Shown here in pieces: positions 1 through 10,857 of a DNA stretch of 64,000 nt. Both the position numbers and the translations under genes were made by a program. Where the stretch lies: the NCBI GenBank assembly GCA_964007475.1, contig OZ023273.1, positions 118,963,812-119,027,811 on the forward strand, given 5' to 3'. The stretch is from Hybos culiciformis. Lineage: Eukaryota > Arthropoda > Insecta > Diptera > Hybotidae. The notes under the pieces are model-generated. The model had not been told where the DNA came from, did not search any database, and saw nothing but the letters and a program-made list of their open reading frames with translations. Position 1 is the first letter of the stretch. Each line of letters opens with the position of its first letter.

Positions 1-3
1 TAG

Positions 4-3000
4 ACATTTTTTTAATGAATGATTATCTATTTCAAGTTCAATGCTTGACCACAGAAAATTCATCAAAAATTTTATCAAAAGCTTGCCAAATTTTAGATTT
101 ACCACAAAAATATCAAAATTATTTCGCATTATTTTTAATGCGCAAAAATTTTAATATTGATAACATTGAATTAATACGAAAGTTGATGGACTTTGAATCG
201 CCATATATATCGCACAGGTCAAATGAAGACTGTCAAATTGTTATAAGAAAATGGTAAATTTTACATTAAGAGTTTAAAAGTATAAAAATTAAAAAAAATT
301 AATCAGTCTGCTATTACTTATTCATTAATTTTAAATTTCACAATCTATAAATTAATAATTTTTTAATATTGCTTATTAAAATAGACCTTACTACGTATGT
401 ATAGCCCGCATAATTTCTTTTATATATATTCTAGAACTTTTGTTCATTAAAATAATTTGATATTTTAGCTACTGGGATCCGTGTTATGATTTACAACTAA
501 TGAAAGACAAATTTGCCTTAAATTTATTGTATGTTCAAGCTGTAGATGAAATCAACAGAGACTGGATTATTACAACGAATGAAATCAAGGAAAAACTGAA
601 CGATCTTAAAGATTCAGCGAACAAAAGAGAAGTAATAGCGTTTCATTAAAAGTCAGAAACAAGTTTGTTTTTCTGATTTTTATTTATTTATATTTATATT
701 ATTTATTTATATTATCTATATTATTATTTTTTTTATTTAATTTTTTTATTTAACGAAATTTTTTTTAAAATTCAAATTTTCGTTATGTTCAGAAACCCGT
801 TTTTTTTCTTATTTCTATTTAAAAACAAATCTATTAAATATTTTATATTTCCTCGTTGTTGTGTTTTTTTTTTTAATATATATTCTTATAATTTTGTTAG
901 TATTTGGATGTTGCCAGAAAACTACCATCATATGGAACTGTTTGTTGGAACAATTGCTTAGTAAATTACCCTGAAGGTTCGGATAATTTAATGGCAACGA
1001 TTGTTGTAGGAAATAATGAGTTAAGCATTCGCAATATAATCGAATCAAAAAAACAAGAAACTAAAATTCAAGAAACCAAATTCAAGGTAACACGAATGAG
1101 ATGCTGGCGAGTAACAACAATTCATAACGTAAGTTTTGTAGAAAAAAGTCAATAAAATTATTTAATAAATTTCTAGTTTCTAGTAATCTCTTGCACTTAA
1201 AATTCTTGTGAAAACATCAAAGATTTGTGTACTTTTTTAATGTTGTCTATATTTATGATGATTTTTTTATTCTAGAACGAAGGTGCTGATAATGAAGGAA
1301 AGCAAAAACCAAAATTAGAACTATCATTTGAATATTTAATGAATAAAAATAATTTGAAATGGGTGACTATTAGTAGTGAAAATGCAATGATTATTTCAGT
1401 ATGTTTGCAATCAATGGTGGATGAGTTAATTAATCAAAAAGAAGGGAATGATTACGACTATAAGGTACGAATTCCATTATAACTAAGATTTCTATTTGAC
1501 TTAAGTACTCTTTTTTTTTTAATAATTTTTAGATAAAACCGTCAATTTACACTCCATTATCGTATATTAAGAGAGATAATGATTCTAGTTCAAGAATTTC
1601 AGATTCAAGTGATTCAACAAGCTTGGTAAGCCACTATATTTTAAAAATAATTTTATTTGAAAAATTGAAGCTAACTAATATTAGGTTTTTCAGTTCCACA
1701 AACACATTTAAACCAAAAATGTTTTTTTCATTTTATTTGTTTTTATTTTCATTTTATATATTTTTTTAAATTTATTATCATTATATCCTAGCTAACAATA
1801 CCAAACTATTTATAAGTTATATGAAATACATTTTAAAGTAAGTATGAATGGCTTAAGAAAATATAAAGATAAAATTATTATCAATCTTAAATGAGCTATG
1901 TAAATAAGCAAAAGTTTTTATCCAATAAATTGGTTCAAAAAAAATACATTTTTACATTTTTGATATCTATTACTATTAAGAAGAAAAAAATACATATTGA
2001 CATTATTGTATAAAATTCTCCTTACACATTGTATTCATTTTCACCATTCACTTATTATTTTGAGCTTAAAAATAAGATACGTAACTATTATTACCTTAGG
2101 TTTTCTTTTGAATTCTTAACTAAAATTGTTTTAGAGCATCAACTAGCAGTGGTCTACAATCTTTCACGGACTTCAAATCCCTGCTAGTTGTTCATAACGT
2201 TCGGGTAACCCTAAATTTAGAGAATCTAAAGCTCAATGACTGCTTTGAATTACACTTTATACAGAAAAAGGTAAAAGACTTTTATTTATAGTTTCATTAA
2301 ATATTTTTTTTGGTAAACAAATCAATGAAATTCAAAATTCTGCTTAATTCACAATAACGTTGCAGAATTATCAAACTAAATTTTCGCTTATTCTGTTTTT
2401 TATACTTCTTTCTTATGCTTAAAGAACTTGCTACATTTTTAGCAAACTTCGAAAGCTGTTTGAGACCATTTCTAAGTCAAGTTTTAAAATAATTTTTCGT
2501 TGGAAAATATAAAACTTTTTAGAATCAGTTAAGACTAAGTGCTTCAAATATCTTCAACCCTATTTGCATTTTTTCATACCACATTATGACGCAATGTAAA
2601 TTTTCCGCACTCAACTTATTCTTCGTAGCCCACCTAAGCAAATTCTTTTTAAAATATCAATAACAGTGTTGAAATTGATAAATATTTTTTTTATGCTAGA
2701 ATAATTTTAATGTTATAAAATATAAATTTTATAAATTTATTTTTTAATTCATTTATAGACAAAATAAAATAAGGCTTTAAACTATGAATATAAGTTATTA
2801 CTATCTCTAATTATAACTTAGAAAGTATTCATTTTATTATTGACAATAATTTCAAAATTATTTGTGTAAATATGTTGTGATATTGTAGGACTTTAATGTA
2901 CTAAGGAATATTTTCTAACACATTGTGAAATTAGTTCTATTAAAAAAATAATTTTAAATTAATTAAGGAAAGAATAAGAAAGATGAAATCTCGGATGAAA

Positions 3001-3434
3001 TACAATTATGTCGATTCAAACCTATGTTCTTTTAATTATATACAAAAAAAAATTATTTTCATATACAATTTATTTTTAACTAATTTTAAGAAGATATAGA
3101 ATAAGTTGATTATTTTATTAATGATTTAAAAAACATTATATTTGTAAAAAAATAAATAAATATAATATTTATTTAAATCAGAGAAAGCACCTAATTATTA
3201 AATTCATTCAACCGTTTGATGTTTTATAAAATAATGTGTAAAAAAAAAAATATTTGATATTAATTAAATTATTAATTTTTATATTTTAAGAACGATATGG
3301 ATATGCAATCTTCCGAGCCTTTTTCAATGCGGCGAAAAATAAGAAATAAAATTTCAACTACAGTGTTTTTCAAAAATCGTGATGAGTCCGTTCATAATCC
3401 AGCTTTTTCAAGTATTGGAGATGATGATCTTTAA
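4..3434 (+). CDS. Snx17: Sorting nexin-17, C-terminal part (partial at 5' end)
   Basis: Six exons are visible: 4-253, 469-631, 901-1128, 1276-1464, 1533-1625 and 3291-3434 (TAA at 3432). All have GT/AG borders and the phases agree, giving about 354 residues. The product carries the FERM-like F1, F2 and F3 lobes of SNX17. Telling stretches are LNLLYVQAVDEINRDWI in F2, the F3 motif RMRCWRVT, FEYLMNKNNLKWVT, SICLQ-like SVCLQSMVDEL, and the C-terminal ending NPAFSSIGDDDL, which matches the family's short conserved tail. The PX domain that binds PI3P, about 115 residues, must lie left of the window. In the family, SNX17 works on early endosomes: the FERM lobes bind NPxY/NxxY motifs in receptor tails (LRP1, integrins) and the tail engages Retriever, returning cargo to the cell surface. 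The 3' end converges with UQCRB 440 bases away. The 1.7 kb last intron holds a further open stretch at 2135-2270 that I did not include. Identification is firm. Confidence 0.93.
2135..2270 (+). other. Unassigned exon-like stretch in last Snx17 intron
   Basis: An acceptor-like TTTTAG precedes 2135, and GT donors follow 2204 (GGGTAACC) and 2270 (AAGGTAAAA). One frame is open for 45 codons and is less AT-rich than the surrounding intron. Either version is 136 or 70 bases long, so inclusion between the two phase-0 Snx17 exons would shift the frame. It also contains a 9-base inverted repeat, AACTAGCAG with CTGCTAGTT. It could be a poison exon, a remnant or chance; no family resemblance was recognised. 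Confidence 0.2.
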
Positions 3435-3591
3435 AATAGTTATAGATTTTTTTTATATTTTATTGTTGGACATATTTAAATTTTTTTTAAATATACATAA
3501 TAGTTAAGTAAAAAATTTTTAATGTTTTTTATAGATAAATATGTAATAACAAAATTTGACATTATAATTAAAGTTTTACGTATAATATACA

Positions 3592-3597
3592 AATAAA
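3592..3597 (+). terminator. Polyadenylation signal, Snx17
   Basis: AATAAA lies about 160 bases after the Snx17 stop codon, the usual distance for a short insect 3' UTR. It is the best hexamer before the convergent UQCRB 3' end. Confidence 0.45.
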
Positions 3598-3634
3598 AAA
3601 AAAAGTTAAAAAGTAATTTTCTTCAATTTTTGAT

Positions 3635-3640
3635 TTTATT
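3635..3640 (-). terminator. Polyadenylation signal, UQCRB
   Basis: TTTATT on the plus strand is AATAAA on the minus strand, about 240 bases after the UQCRB stop codon. With the Snx17 signal at 3592 the two convergent transcripts would end within about 50 bases of each other. In DNA this AT-rich a hexamer alone is weak evidence. Confidence 0.4.
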
Positions 3641-3878
3641 AACAAAGATAAAATTTACATTTTAATTTTAACCAGCAGCAACTTTATCTTTAGAATATCT
3701 GATAAAATAGGGTGACTTTTAGAAAAAAAACTGAATTCTCTATAACGTTCAGCGTACTTCAAGAAAATAATAATTGAAACAAAGATTTTTGATTTAATTT
3801 TCTAGTTTATTAACATTGAATTTAATAATTTTTTACATTTAGTTTCAGAATATTTAAATAGAATTTTTAATTGTTTTT

Positions 3879-5920
3879 TTAGTGGTTTTTATTCCAAGTT
3901 TCTTTTTCTTCACGTTCTTTAACGACTTCATTTAAATATGGCTCCAAATATTTGGTGTCTTCTTCGTATTTTGTCCACTGCTCTCTTGGTAAAATAGTTT
4001 TAGTCATTGATAAGTGAAGAGCTCTAGTAATACGATAATTACGTTCGTCATATAACTGACGTGGTAGACGACGAATAGCTTCTTTCACATCATCATTTTC
4101 ATAAAGGCAGTCATCGCGATGTAAACCTAAAAGAAATTAAATTGAAGAAATCAAAATGTGAAATTTACGTTATTTTCGTAAACTAGACTCGAACAGTAGT
4201 CTATCAAAGTAGGTAAGTTGCCTAAGTGCAAGGAGATCTTGGTATTTCCGACCCGCTACAACCTAACCCAACCTAAGTAAGTAATTTATTTATTTATTTT
4301 ATAATGTCTAATATGTACTTAATTTAGAAATAAAACAAAAACGTAATTATTAATAAAGGCAGCATTTAAAAAAGCAGAATTTTGTTATATTTTAAGAACT
4401 CAAAATTGTAGGTAAGTCGATTTTTTTAGCTGGGGCAGTATAGAATAGGAATTTTCTTTTTCTTCATGAGTGTTTTTTTTATAATTTGGGAAAAAAATAT
4501 TTACCAAAATCCTTTTCTCCTTTTTACGTGGTTAAAAATAAAATTAAATATTTGAATTTCATCGAATGAAAAGGTTATTTTTGTTTTTTTTTTTCGATAG
4601 ATTAGTACTTAGTTCTAAATTATAATAACTCCCCTGATAGCCAAAAAACTGCTTTCTAAAAAATTTGCTTTACGTTGTTTTGTATGCAAAAGTAGCTAGT
4701 TAAGTTTTTAGTTATATAGTATCAGATAAAGTATGAGATCCACACTAAAAAAAAGGGGGAAGTTCGTTTTATTTTGTGCATAGATTATTAAAATTATTTT
4801 TAAAATGAAATATAAAGCCTGCAACATGTTTGATAAAATTTTGGTATCCGTTCGTAAAATTCAAAAACTTTAGCATCCAATACAAAAAAAGGCTCCATTA
4901 CTTATTTAAAGTTAAGACCCACTGCTAAACTTTCAGCCCTACCTAAATTATTTAAAGAGTTTCGGATACTACACGATCAATTATCTTTTCATTGCAAAAT
5001 TTTTTACTTGATTTTCAATGTGAATTCTTAAAAGGCGAATCTTCTACGACCAGTCTTCTGGTAGTAGTCTCCGAATCATACTCTAATATGAATAAGGCAT
5101 CAAACTGATGTCATATACAGCGACTTCAGTGGGTCATTTAAGGTCCTATTACAGTAATAAAACAAGATTTTTCTTTTTAAAATTTAGGTATAAATGACGA
5201 GTGTTGAAAGTTTGTGATAGTAATGTACTTTTTATCTAGTAAATGTTTATTTTTATTTGTTGTAGCACTTGTATTTTGTTTTATACATAGGTATTAAGAT
5301 TCATTGTGACATTATGTTGTTTTGTAACATTTTAGGTTCTACTTAGTTATCACTTTTCAATTTGATATTTATTATAAGAATAGAACTAAATATGCTACAA
5401 TGCATTAAAATTGTTTTGTTTAATTACACAGCTGCATGAAGTCGTACCACCTACTTAAATTTAATATAAATTTCAGAAAATGTTGGTCTGAGTTGAAATT
5501 CTAATAAACAGCAAAAGAAAAAAAAAGGAAATAAACAAAAAAGCAGTAAGCCTTTATGACTATTTTCAAGATAGCGAGTTAAGGAATCTAATTAAATAAG
5601 TAGTTACTTATTTCTAACCTAGGAGTAGTTATATACCTTACTATACCTAGTTAGAAGTTCATAAAGCCATATAATGAATTCTACATATTTTTAATTTTAT
5701 GATAAATAAAAAAAATAATTTTATATTACCGTATTGATTGAATCCAGATAAATTATATGCCCATTTACCAAGTTTTGCTAAAAAAAAAAAAAAAAATTAT
5801 GTAATTTTTCACTTTCTTCAAAGAAATTGTTCAAATTTTATTTCCTGATTTGATTGATGTCAATTGAAACGAATTAAACTTACATAAATTTTTGGGTCCG
5901 TTTCTTGCAATGTAAGACAT
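3879..5920 (-). CDS. UQCRB: Cytochrome b-c1 complex subunit 7 (complex III 14 kDa subunit)
   Basis: Three minus-strand exons, 5884-5920, 5730-5777 and 3879-4126, join in phase to a 110-residue protein, almost exactly the family length (human 111). Start is [12 protein letters not shown]. Exon 2 gives [17 protein letters not shown]. The last exon carries the family core [31 protein letters not shown] and [15 protein letters not shown]. This is a nuclear-encoded, matrix-side accessory subunit of ubiquinol-cytochrome c reductase in the inner mitochondrial membrane; it packs on cytochrome b and is needed for complex assembly rather than catalysis. No cleavable presequence is expected or seen. The first coding exon is only 37 bases, so a plain ORF search misses the gene's start. 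Intron 1 is about 100 bases, intron 2 about 1.6 kb. Identification is firm. Confidence 0.95.
4127..5729 (-). other. UQCRB intron 2, with a repeat-like fragment
   Basis: No coding sequence was seen. Around 4185-4280 the composition rises in complexity and ends in short CCTAA-like runs (ACCTAACCCAACCTAAG), resembling a degenerate interspersed repeat. The rest is plain AT-rich intron. Confidence 0.5.
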
Positions 5921-6436
5921 TATTAATTTAAATTCATACAAATGTTATAAGAAATAAGAGTTAAAAATATTTTTGCCCTTATCCTCAATATTTTTGTGTG
6001 CAATTCTTATTTAAATCGATTATTCGAATCGAGCAAATTTTTCTTTAAATTTTTTTATGACATGAAGAAGCAAAGAAGACAATGACAAAAGTCAAAAATT
6101 ACTATCTGACATTCTCAAAAACAAAAAATAATGTTTTTCAAAGCAGTTAATTGCGACCTCTGTATTTTTTTTATAGAAACCTGTTGCGCTGTGAATTATA
6201 CATTAGCTGAAAAATTCAGCCTGCCTACGGTTTTTTTGAATGCATGTGCCAAAATTCGTGTAAGAGGCTGTTCACAAATTACGGAACGCAAATTGTGTCG
6301 TTTTTTACCCCCTCCACCCCCCTCGTATAAACAACACAAACACTTAATTCAAGTGAGACAAATTGAAAATTCACACAAATTCCAGTCCGAGGTGGGAATC
6401 GAACCCACGACCGTACATGCCGTAGGATAATAGCAA

Positions 6437-6445
6437 TACCACTAC
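6437..6445. repeat. 9-bp target-site duplication, left copy
   Basis: TACCACTAC here is repeated exactly at 7574-7582, at the two outer ends of the foldback element. A 9-bp duplication is typical of MULE and Foldback type DNA transposons. Confidence 0.65.
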
Positions 6446-7573
6446 GGCGCCGTGACATTTGTCCGCGGGACATTTGTCCGCGATGAAATTTGTATGGAAA
6501 ACTTCGCGGACAAATGTCATTTTGCAAAATGTCATTTGTCCGCGATTGTAAAATGACATTTGTCCGCCGCGGACAAATGTCCCAAAATTAGCGGACAAAT
6601 GACATTTTGCAAAATGACATTTGTCCGCGATTGAATTTTCTAACTTTAGCGGACAAATGTCATTTTGCAAAATGTCATTTGTCCGCGCTTGATTTTTCGA
6701 ATTTTTAGCGGACAAATGTCATTTTGCAAAATGTCATTTGTCCGCGATTGAAATTTTTAATTTTTAGCGGACAAATGTCATTTTGCAAAATGTCATTTGT
6801 CCGCGATTGATTTTTCAGTTTTTTTAGCGGACAAATGTCATTTTGCAAAATGTCATTTGTCCGCGATTGATTTTTCAATTTTGGAGATACTGCAGATTAC
6901 GTGAACCACTCAGAATCGTCTGAAGCTTGGAAAAGGGAAGAGGGGTAGAGTCCCCTCAAATTGTTCATACATTTTGTATATGCAATTTTTTTTTTTTGCC
7001 CGATTTGCCCCTTAAAGAGAGGGTGGTGGGGGGCGGCGGGCGGGCGGGTGGACTGGTGGTTGGTCAGTGGGATTTGCGGCGTCAGCCGCAAATCCCACTG
7101 ACCAACCACCAGTCCACCTGCCCGCCCGCCGCCCCCCACCACCCTCTCTTGTTGTGCCGATTCTGATTGGTTCACGTCATCTGCACTTTAGCCTCAAATT
7201 TTTAGCGGACATATGTCATTTTCAAAATGTCATTTGTCCGCGATTGCTTTTTTTAATTTTTAGCGGACAAATGTCATTTTGCAAAATGTCATTTGTCCGC
7301 GATTGATTTTTTAAATTTTTAGCGGACAAATGTCATTTTGCAAAATGTCATTTGTCCGCGATTGATTTTTCAGATTTTTAGCGGACAAATGTCATTTTGC
7401 AAAATGTCATTTGTCCGCGATTAATTTTTATCGCGGACAAATGACATTTTGGAAAATGTCATTTGTCCGCGGCGGACAAAAGACATTTTGAATCGCGGAC
7501 AAATGTCATTTTTATGTCCGCGATACAAAAACAAATCGCGGACAAATGTCCCGCGGACAAATGTCCAACCCCC
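6446..7573. mobile_element. Foldback-type DNA transposon, non-autonomous, 1128 bp
   Basis: Nearly the whole element is one nested inverted repeat. The outer ends each carry two tandem GGACATTTGTCCGCG modules in opposite orientation (left about 6451-6484, right about 7533-7567). Each arm then contains a ladder of 37-38 bp palindromes built from GCGGACAAATGTC and its complement around TTTTGCAAAA. They start at 6506, 6591, 6649, 6708, 6767 and 6827 on the left and 7205, 7263, 7322, 7381 and 7433 on the right, at a period of 58-60 bases. Inside these lie a second inverted repeat (6891-6918 with 7158-7185, 26 of 28 matching) and a central GC-rich hairpin. A 97-base stretch at 6919-7015 on the left has no partner on the right. 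No transposase frame is present, and the apparent ORFs here are by-products of the repeats. The architecture and the 9-bp duplication recall Foldback/MULE elements; the family name is unknown to me. Confidence 0.85.
7016..7149. repeat. GC-rich 65-bp-arm hairpin at foldback centre
   Basis: Arms 7016-7080 and 7085-7149 are complementary at all but one position, around a 4-base loop GTCA. The left arm is G-rich with runs such as GGGGGG, GGCGGCGGGCGGGCGGG and TGGTGGTTGG, so it could also form a G-quadruplex. Its GC content is far above the rest of the window. Confidence 0.92.
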
Positions 7574-7582
7574 TACCACTAC
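7574..7582. repeat. 9-bp target-site duplication, right copy
   Basis: TACCACTAC, identical to 6437-6445. Continuing past it (ACCATGACGG) restores the tRNA-like sequence. Confidence 0.65.
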
Positions 7583-7599
7583 ACCATGACGGCTGATCG

Positions 7600-8673
7600 T
7601 AATAACGTTTTTGCACTGCCAGTCTTAATATTGGCTCTTACGAGACGTATTAAAGGGTATTAAGGAGATGCTATTTGGCTTTTTAAGCAACTGAATATGT
7701 AATTACATTTTTTGTTCATTCAGTTTGTGACGAGTATAACTTAGGCATTAGGAAGTTTCATCTGAGCCAGTGATAAATATGGTTACCAGCTGCTATAAGC
7801 CGGTTTAGTTTGCTTACTGTTTGCGGCTTGTCCTTTTTTTAATAAAACTCAAAAAGAAACTCAACTCAAAATTGAACTCAAAATAAATTTAAATCAACTT
7901 ATTCAACTCAGCCAGCAGGAATCGTTTCAGTCAAATTTGTGACTTTCAACTTTCATAATATTTTGCGGTTCGCGTATAGAATTTTTTTTTTAACCATATT
8001 ATAAAGAAAATTTCTTTGTTTTTTTAATTTTCATATAAAAAAAATAATACAATTTTAATATAAAAAAAAAAAAAATAAGTAAATAATTTTATTAAATTTC
8101 ATTTTCGTCGTATGAACTTTTTAAAAAATCCTTTTTACTGGATAAAGAGGAATGATTAAAAATAATAAAAATTACAGTAAAGACTGTTTAAAACTTAGAC
8201 TTCGTGTCAATAGGTAAAAAAAAATATTTTTTTGTTTTTTTATATTTTATTTTATTTTTATTTTTACATTTTCATATTTTCTTAAATTACGTAACTTTTA
8301 GGTATAAAATTGTTGATAATTTTATAAAAATAATTAATTTTAGTGTTAAAAAATTAATGTAAAAAATTCCACATTTTTTAGCTATCGAAGACAATATTTT
8401 TTTCTTGTCGATCGGCAGGCGGAACAGATTCTCGAAATTCTAAATTCTTTCTTTTTTTTTGCTATTTTGTATTTGTTGTAAATATAATAATATCTTTCCT
8501 ACCTATTAGAGGGAGAAAAAAAACAAAAACCTAGGTACTACGACTTTCCTACGTCCTAGGTTTTAGGTAACCTACCTAACCTAACCTACCAGCTAGGAAA
8601 ATAATTTTAATATTTACCTGCTGATATATCTCACCTACCTACCTACCTACATAAATTCCGAAAAAACATCAAA
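7600..8673. other. Intergenic, UQCRB to Lipt1, left part
   Basis: No coding region was recognised. It contains poly-T and poly-A tracts, CCTAA/ACCT-rich sequence at about 8530-8595 and a short (ACCT)n microsatellite at 8632-8650. Confidence 0.5.
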
Positions 8674-8681
8674 GTCTAGAG

Positions 8682-9033
8682 CAGCGGTCGGCAAACTTTT
8701 TTGGTCGTGGGTAAAATTCGCTTTAGATAAGATTTTATTAAACTTATAGTGGGTCAGTGACAATTTTATATGAACGCAATTTAAAAAAAATCAACTAAAT
8801 CAAAAGTTAATTTATTAATATCCAGCAAACTAGGACTTACAAAAACATTGCTATGGAAAAACTTGCAATTTTATATGCAATTGTTGTAAACAAAAAATTT
8901 TTATATGCAATTGTTGTAAGCAAAAACTATATATTCATCGATTTGGGAACTACTTCACAATTTCGAAGCGGGTAACATGAAATGATGCTTTGGGTCACCC
9001 CGTAACCCACGGGTCATAGTTTGCCGACCGCTG
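8682..9033. mobile_element. hAT-like MITE, 352 bp
   Basis: The element begins and ends with perfect 16-bp terminal inverted repeats, CAGCGGTCGGCAAACT at 8682-8697 and its complement at 9018-9033. The CAGnGGTCGGCAAAC terminus is characteristic of hAT-superfamily ends. The flanking 8-mers GTCTAGAG (8674-8681) and CCCTAGAG (9034-9041) agree at 6 of 8 positions, fitting an aged 8-bp target duplication. There is no transposase; an internal direct repeat of about 25 bases lies around 8872-8926. It is probably non-autonomous and immobile. Confidence 0.8.
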
Positions 9034-9041
9034 CCCTAGAG

Positions 9042-10857
9042 CTTAGGAAAAGGAATTCTGGTTTTTGAGATACTTACCTAGTAAGAGATTAATTTAAAGC
9101 CTGCTACTAGAGCAAGATGGATAGAAAGTTGGTAGGTTGGTACCTACGATCTTTTTTTCTTAAATTATTTTACAATGTTAATGTCTTTTTTCTTTTTATG
9201 TATATTTAATGATATCTATACATCTTACCTTTCGTTGGCACGAAAAATGTTTGCTTTGATAGTAATACTAAAAAAATAATATTTTCATTAGGTAGGTGCA
9301 TAATTATAATTTCAAAAAAAAATATATCTTAACATTTTGATATTTTAATATGTACATAATATAAAAATAGTTACTTACATATGAAAAATTATTTAATTAA
9401 GAAGAACTTATGAAACTGGTTCGAAACCTATATTCTAAGCATAGGTACTCAAGCTGTTTGATAATTCAAGGAGTAAAATTCAGATTTTAGTTCAGAATGT
9501 AAATTCGTAAAACTTCAATAAAAAAACAAATAAGTATTTTGAATTAATATTTAACTGAAAAAAATTCCTATAAGATTTATTTACGAAAATTTTCCATTAC
9601 AACTTTTATTCTGCCAAAGAAATCCGTGCTTTGATTTTTTTAGTTTATTTATAAAAAATTTTATTGGGATTATTTGCTGGGAATGGAAACTTTGATTTTA
9701 AGCTATTAAATATCTAAAAATAAATATAAAAGACGAAAACGAATTTTATATTTCGTCTTATTTGTAGGTAAAAAATATTTTTTTTTGATTTTTAACTTCA
9801 TGCAGCAGTTTCCACATTTATAAATGGTTTCGAGTTAGATCTGTTTTTTAAGTACCTAGATTCAAAATTTTTACTTCAATTATATAAAACTAGTTATAAG
9901 TTATGACTTTTATTGAGTAGGTATATTCATGGGGCTAGAAAAGTTCACTTATTTGAAACAAATTGATTCTTTCTGTGAATTTTAAAGAAGCTCTGTTTTG
10001 TTTGAAAGCAGTTAAAAGTATTAAAGTCAGACAGACAGAGAATCAGAGATCGATTTCATTATACATTAGATTAGATTAATGAAATTTTTTTTAATAACTA
10101 CTTACTGTGCACTTAATGTGTCATATTTTCCTTAAAAAATGTATGCTCTGTGCTGTATTGTGCTTTCTTTTTTTTTTTTTTAGATAAGATTAGAAAAATG
10201 AATGCATAGTGTTATTTTGTCTAGAATTGATAAGTAATTTTTTTTTAATTTTTAGCTTTTAATGCTAATCAAATACCAGATTATTAATGGCAAAATGCGT
10301 ATGTGGCTAGAAGTTTAGGTAGAAGTTAATTTCAATGTAAACAATCTTTTTTTTAACTATCATAAAGTAGTTTATTTTAATACTATCATTAAAGCCAGAA
10401 ACATAGTTGGCAATGGTCGTTAGTTTGTTATTACTGATGTATCAATATTGCATTAAAAAAAAATGTTAGAAAAAAAATAAAGTAAATAAAAATCGAGATA
10501 AAAATTTAATTATCAAAATTTTCCAAAAAGACATGATTTCCACCAAATATTGTTGCAAAAGTTTAACAATTTTTAAAACATCATAATTAATAAGTAGTAA
10601 AATTAATAAAATACGGCGTCGGGTAAATAAAAAATCTTTAAAATACTGTGGTACCTGTGTTCTGATATTGGATTTATTAAACTTTTTGAAACGTCGTCAT
10701 AGAATAGAAAATTCATCGGAAATTAAATTTTAAAGAAATAAGACATTTACCTATAAAGGTTCTTTTCCATGACAAGCCTCTTTAAGCGTACCTACCCTGC
10801 AAAATTTTAAACTAGATACTTATTCAGTAAACATTTTAAATTTTTCGTTTATTTCAG
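9042..10857. other. Intergenic, no supported gene
   Basis: AT-rich sequence with homopolymer tracts. No splice-consistent coding segments or RNA genes were recognised. A GGTTCGAAACC B-box-like string at about 9418 has no tRNA around it. Confidence 0.5.

Larger units (their letters stand above)
6362..7600 (-). repeat. tRNA-derived SINE or tRNA relic, split by a foldback element
   Basis: Read on the minus strand and with 6446-7582 removed, the flanks form a tRNA-like 5' region: GCCGTCATGGTGTAGTGGTA (an RNA polymerase III A-box) followed about 35 bases later by a perfect B-box GGTTCGATTCC (complement of 6395-6405) inside a GTGGG/CCCAC T-arm stem. Beyond the B-box the sequence continues into a non-tRNA body toward about 6290, as in tRNA-derived SINEs. 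The anticodon arm is not a clean 5-bp stem, so a working tRNA is unlikely. The A-box is interrupted and its 9 bases duplicated by the inserted element. Confidence 0.6.

Noticed and set aside
4250..4280. Telomere-type TTAGG repeats (also 8560-8595)
   Set aside because: Only a few degenerate CCTAA-like units; too short and irregular for an interstitial telomere array.
6362..6445. Functional tRNA gene
   Set aside because: A- and B-boxes are present, but the anticodon arm does not fold properly, the A-box is interrupted, and a non-tRNA body follows.
6131..7663. Several ORFs of 66-114 codons on both strands across the foldback region
   Set aside because: They are generated by the repeated palindromes and the GC-rich hairpin, show repeated MSFCKMTFVR-like runs, and overlap on both strands.
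9418..9430. B-box-like GGTTCGAAACC
   Set aside because: No A-box and no T-arm or acceptor stem around it.
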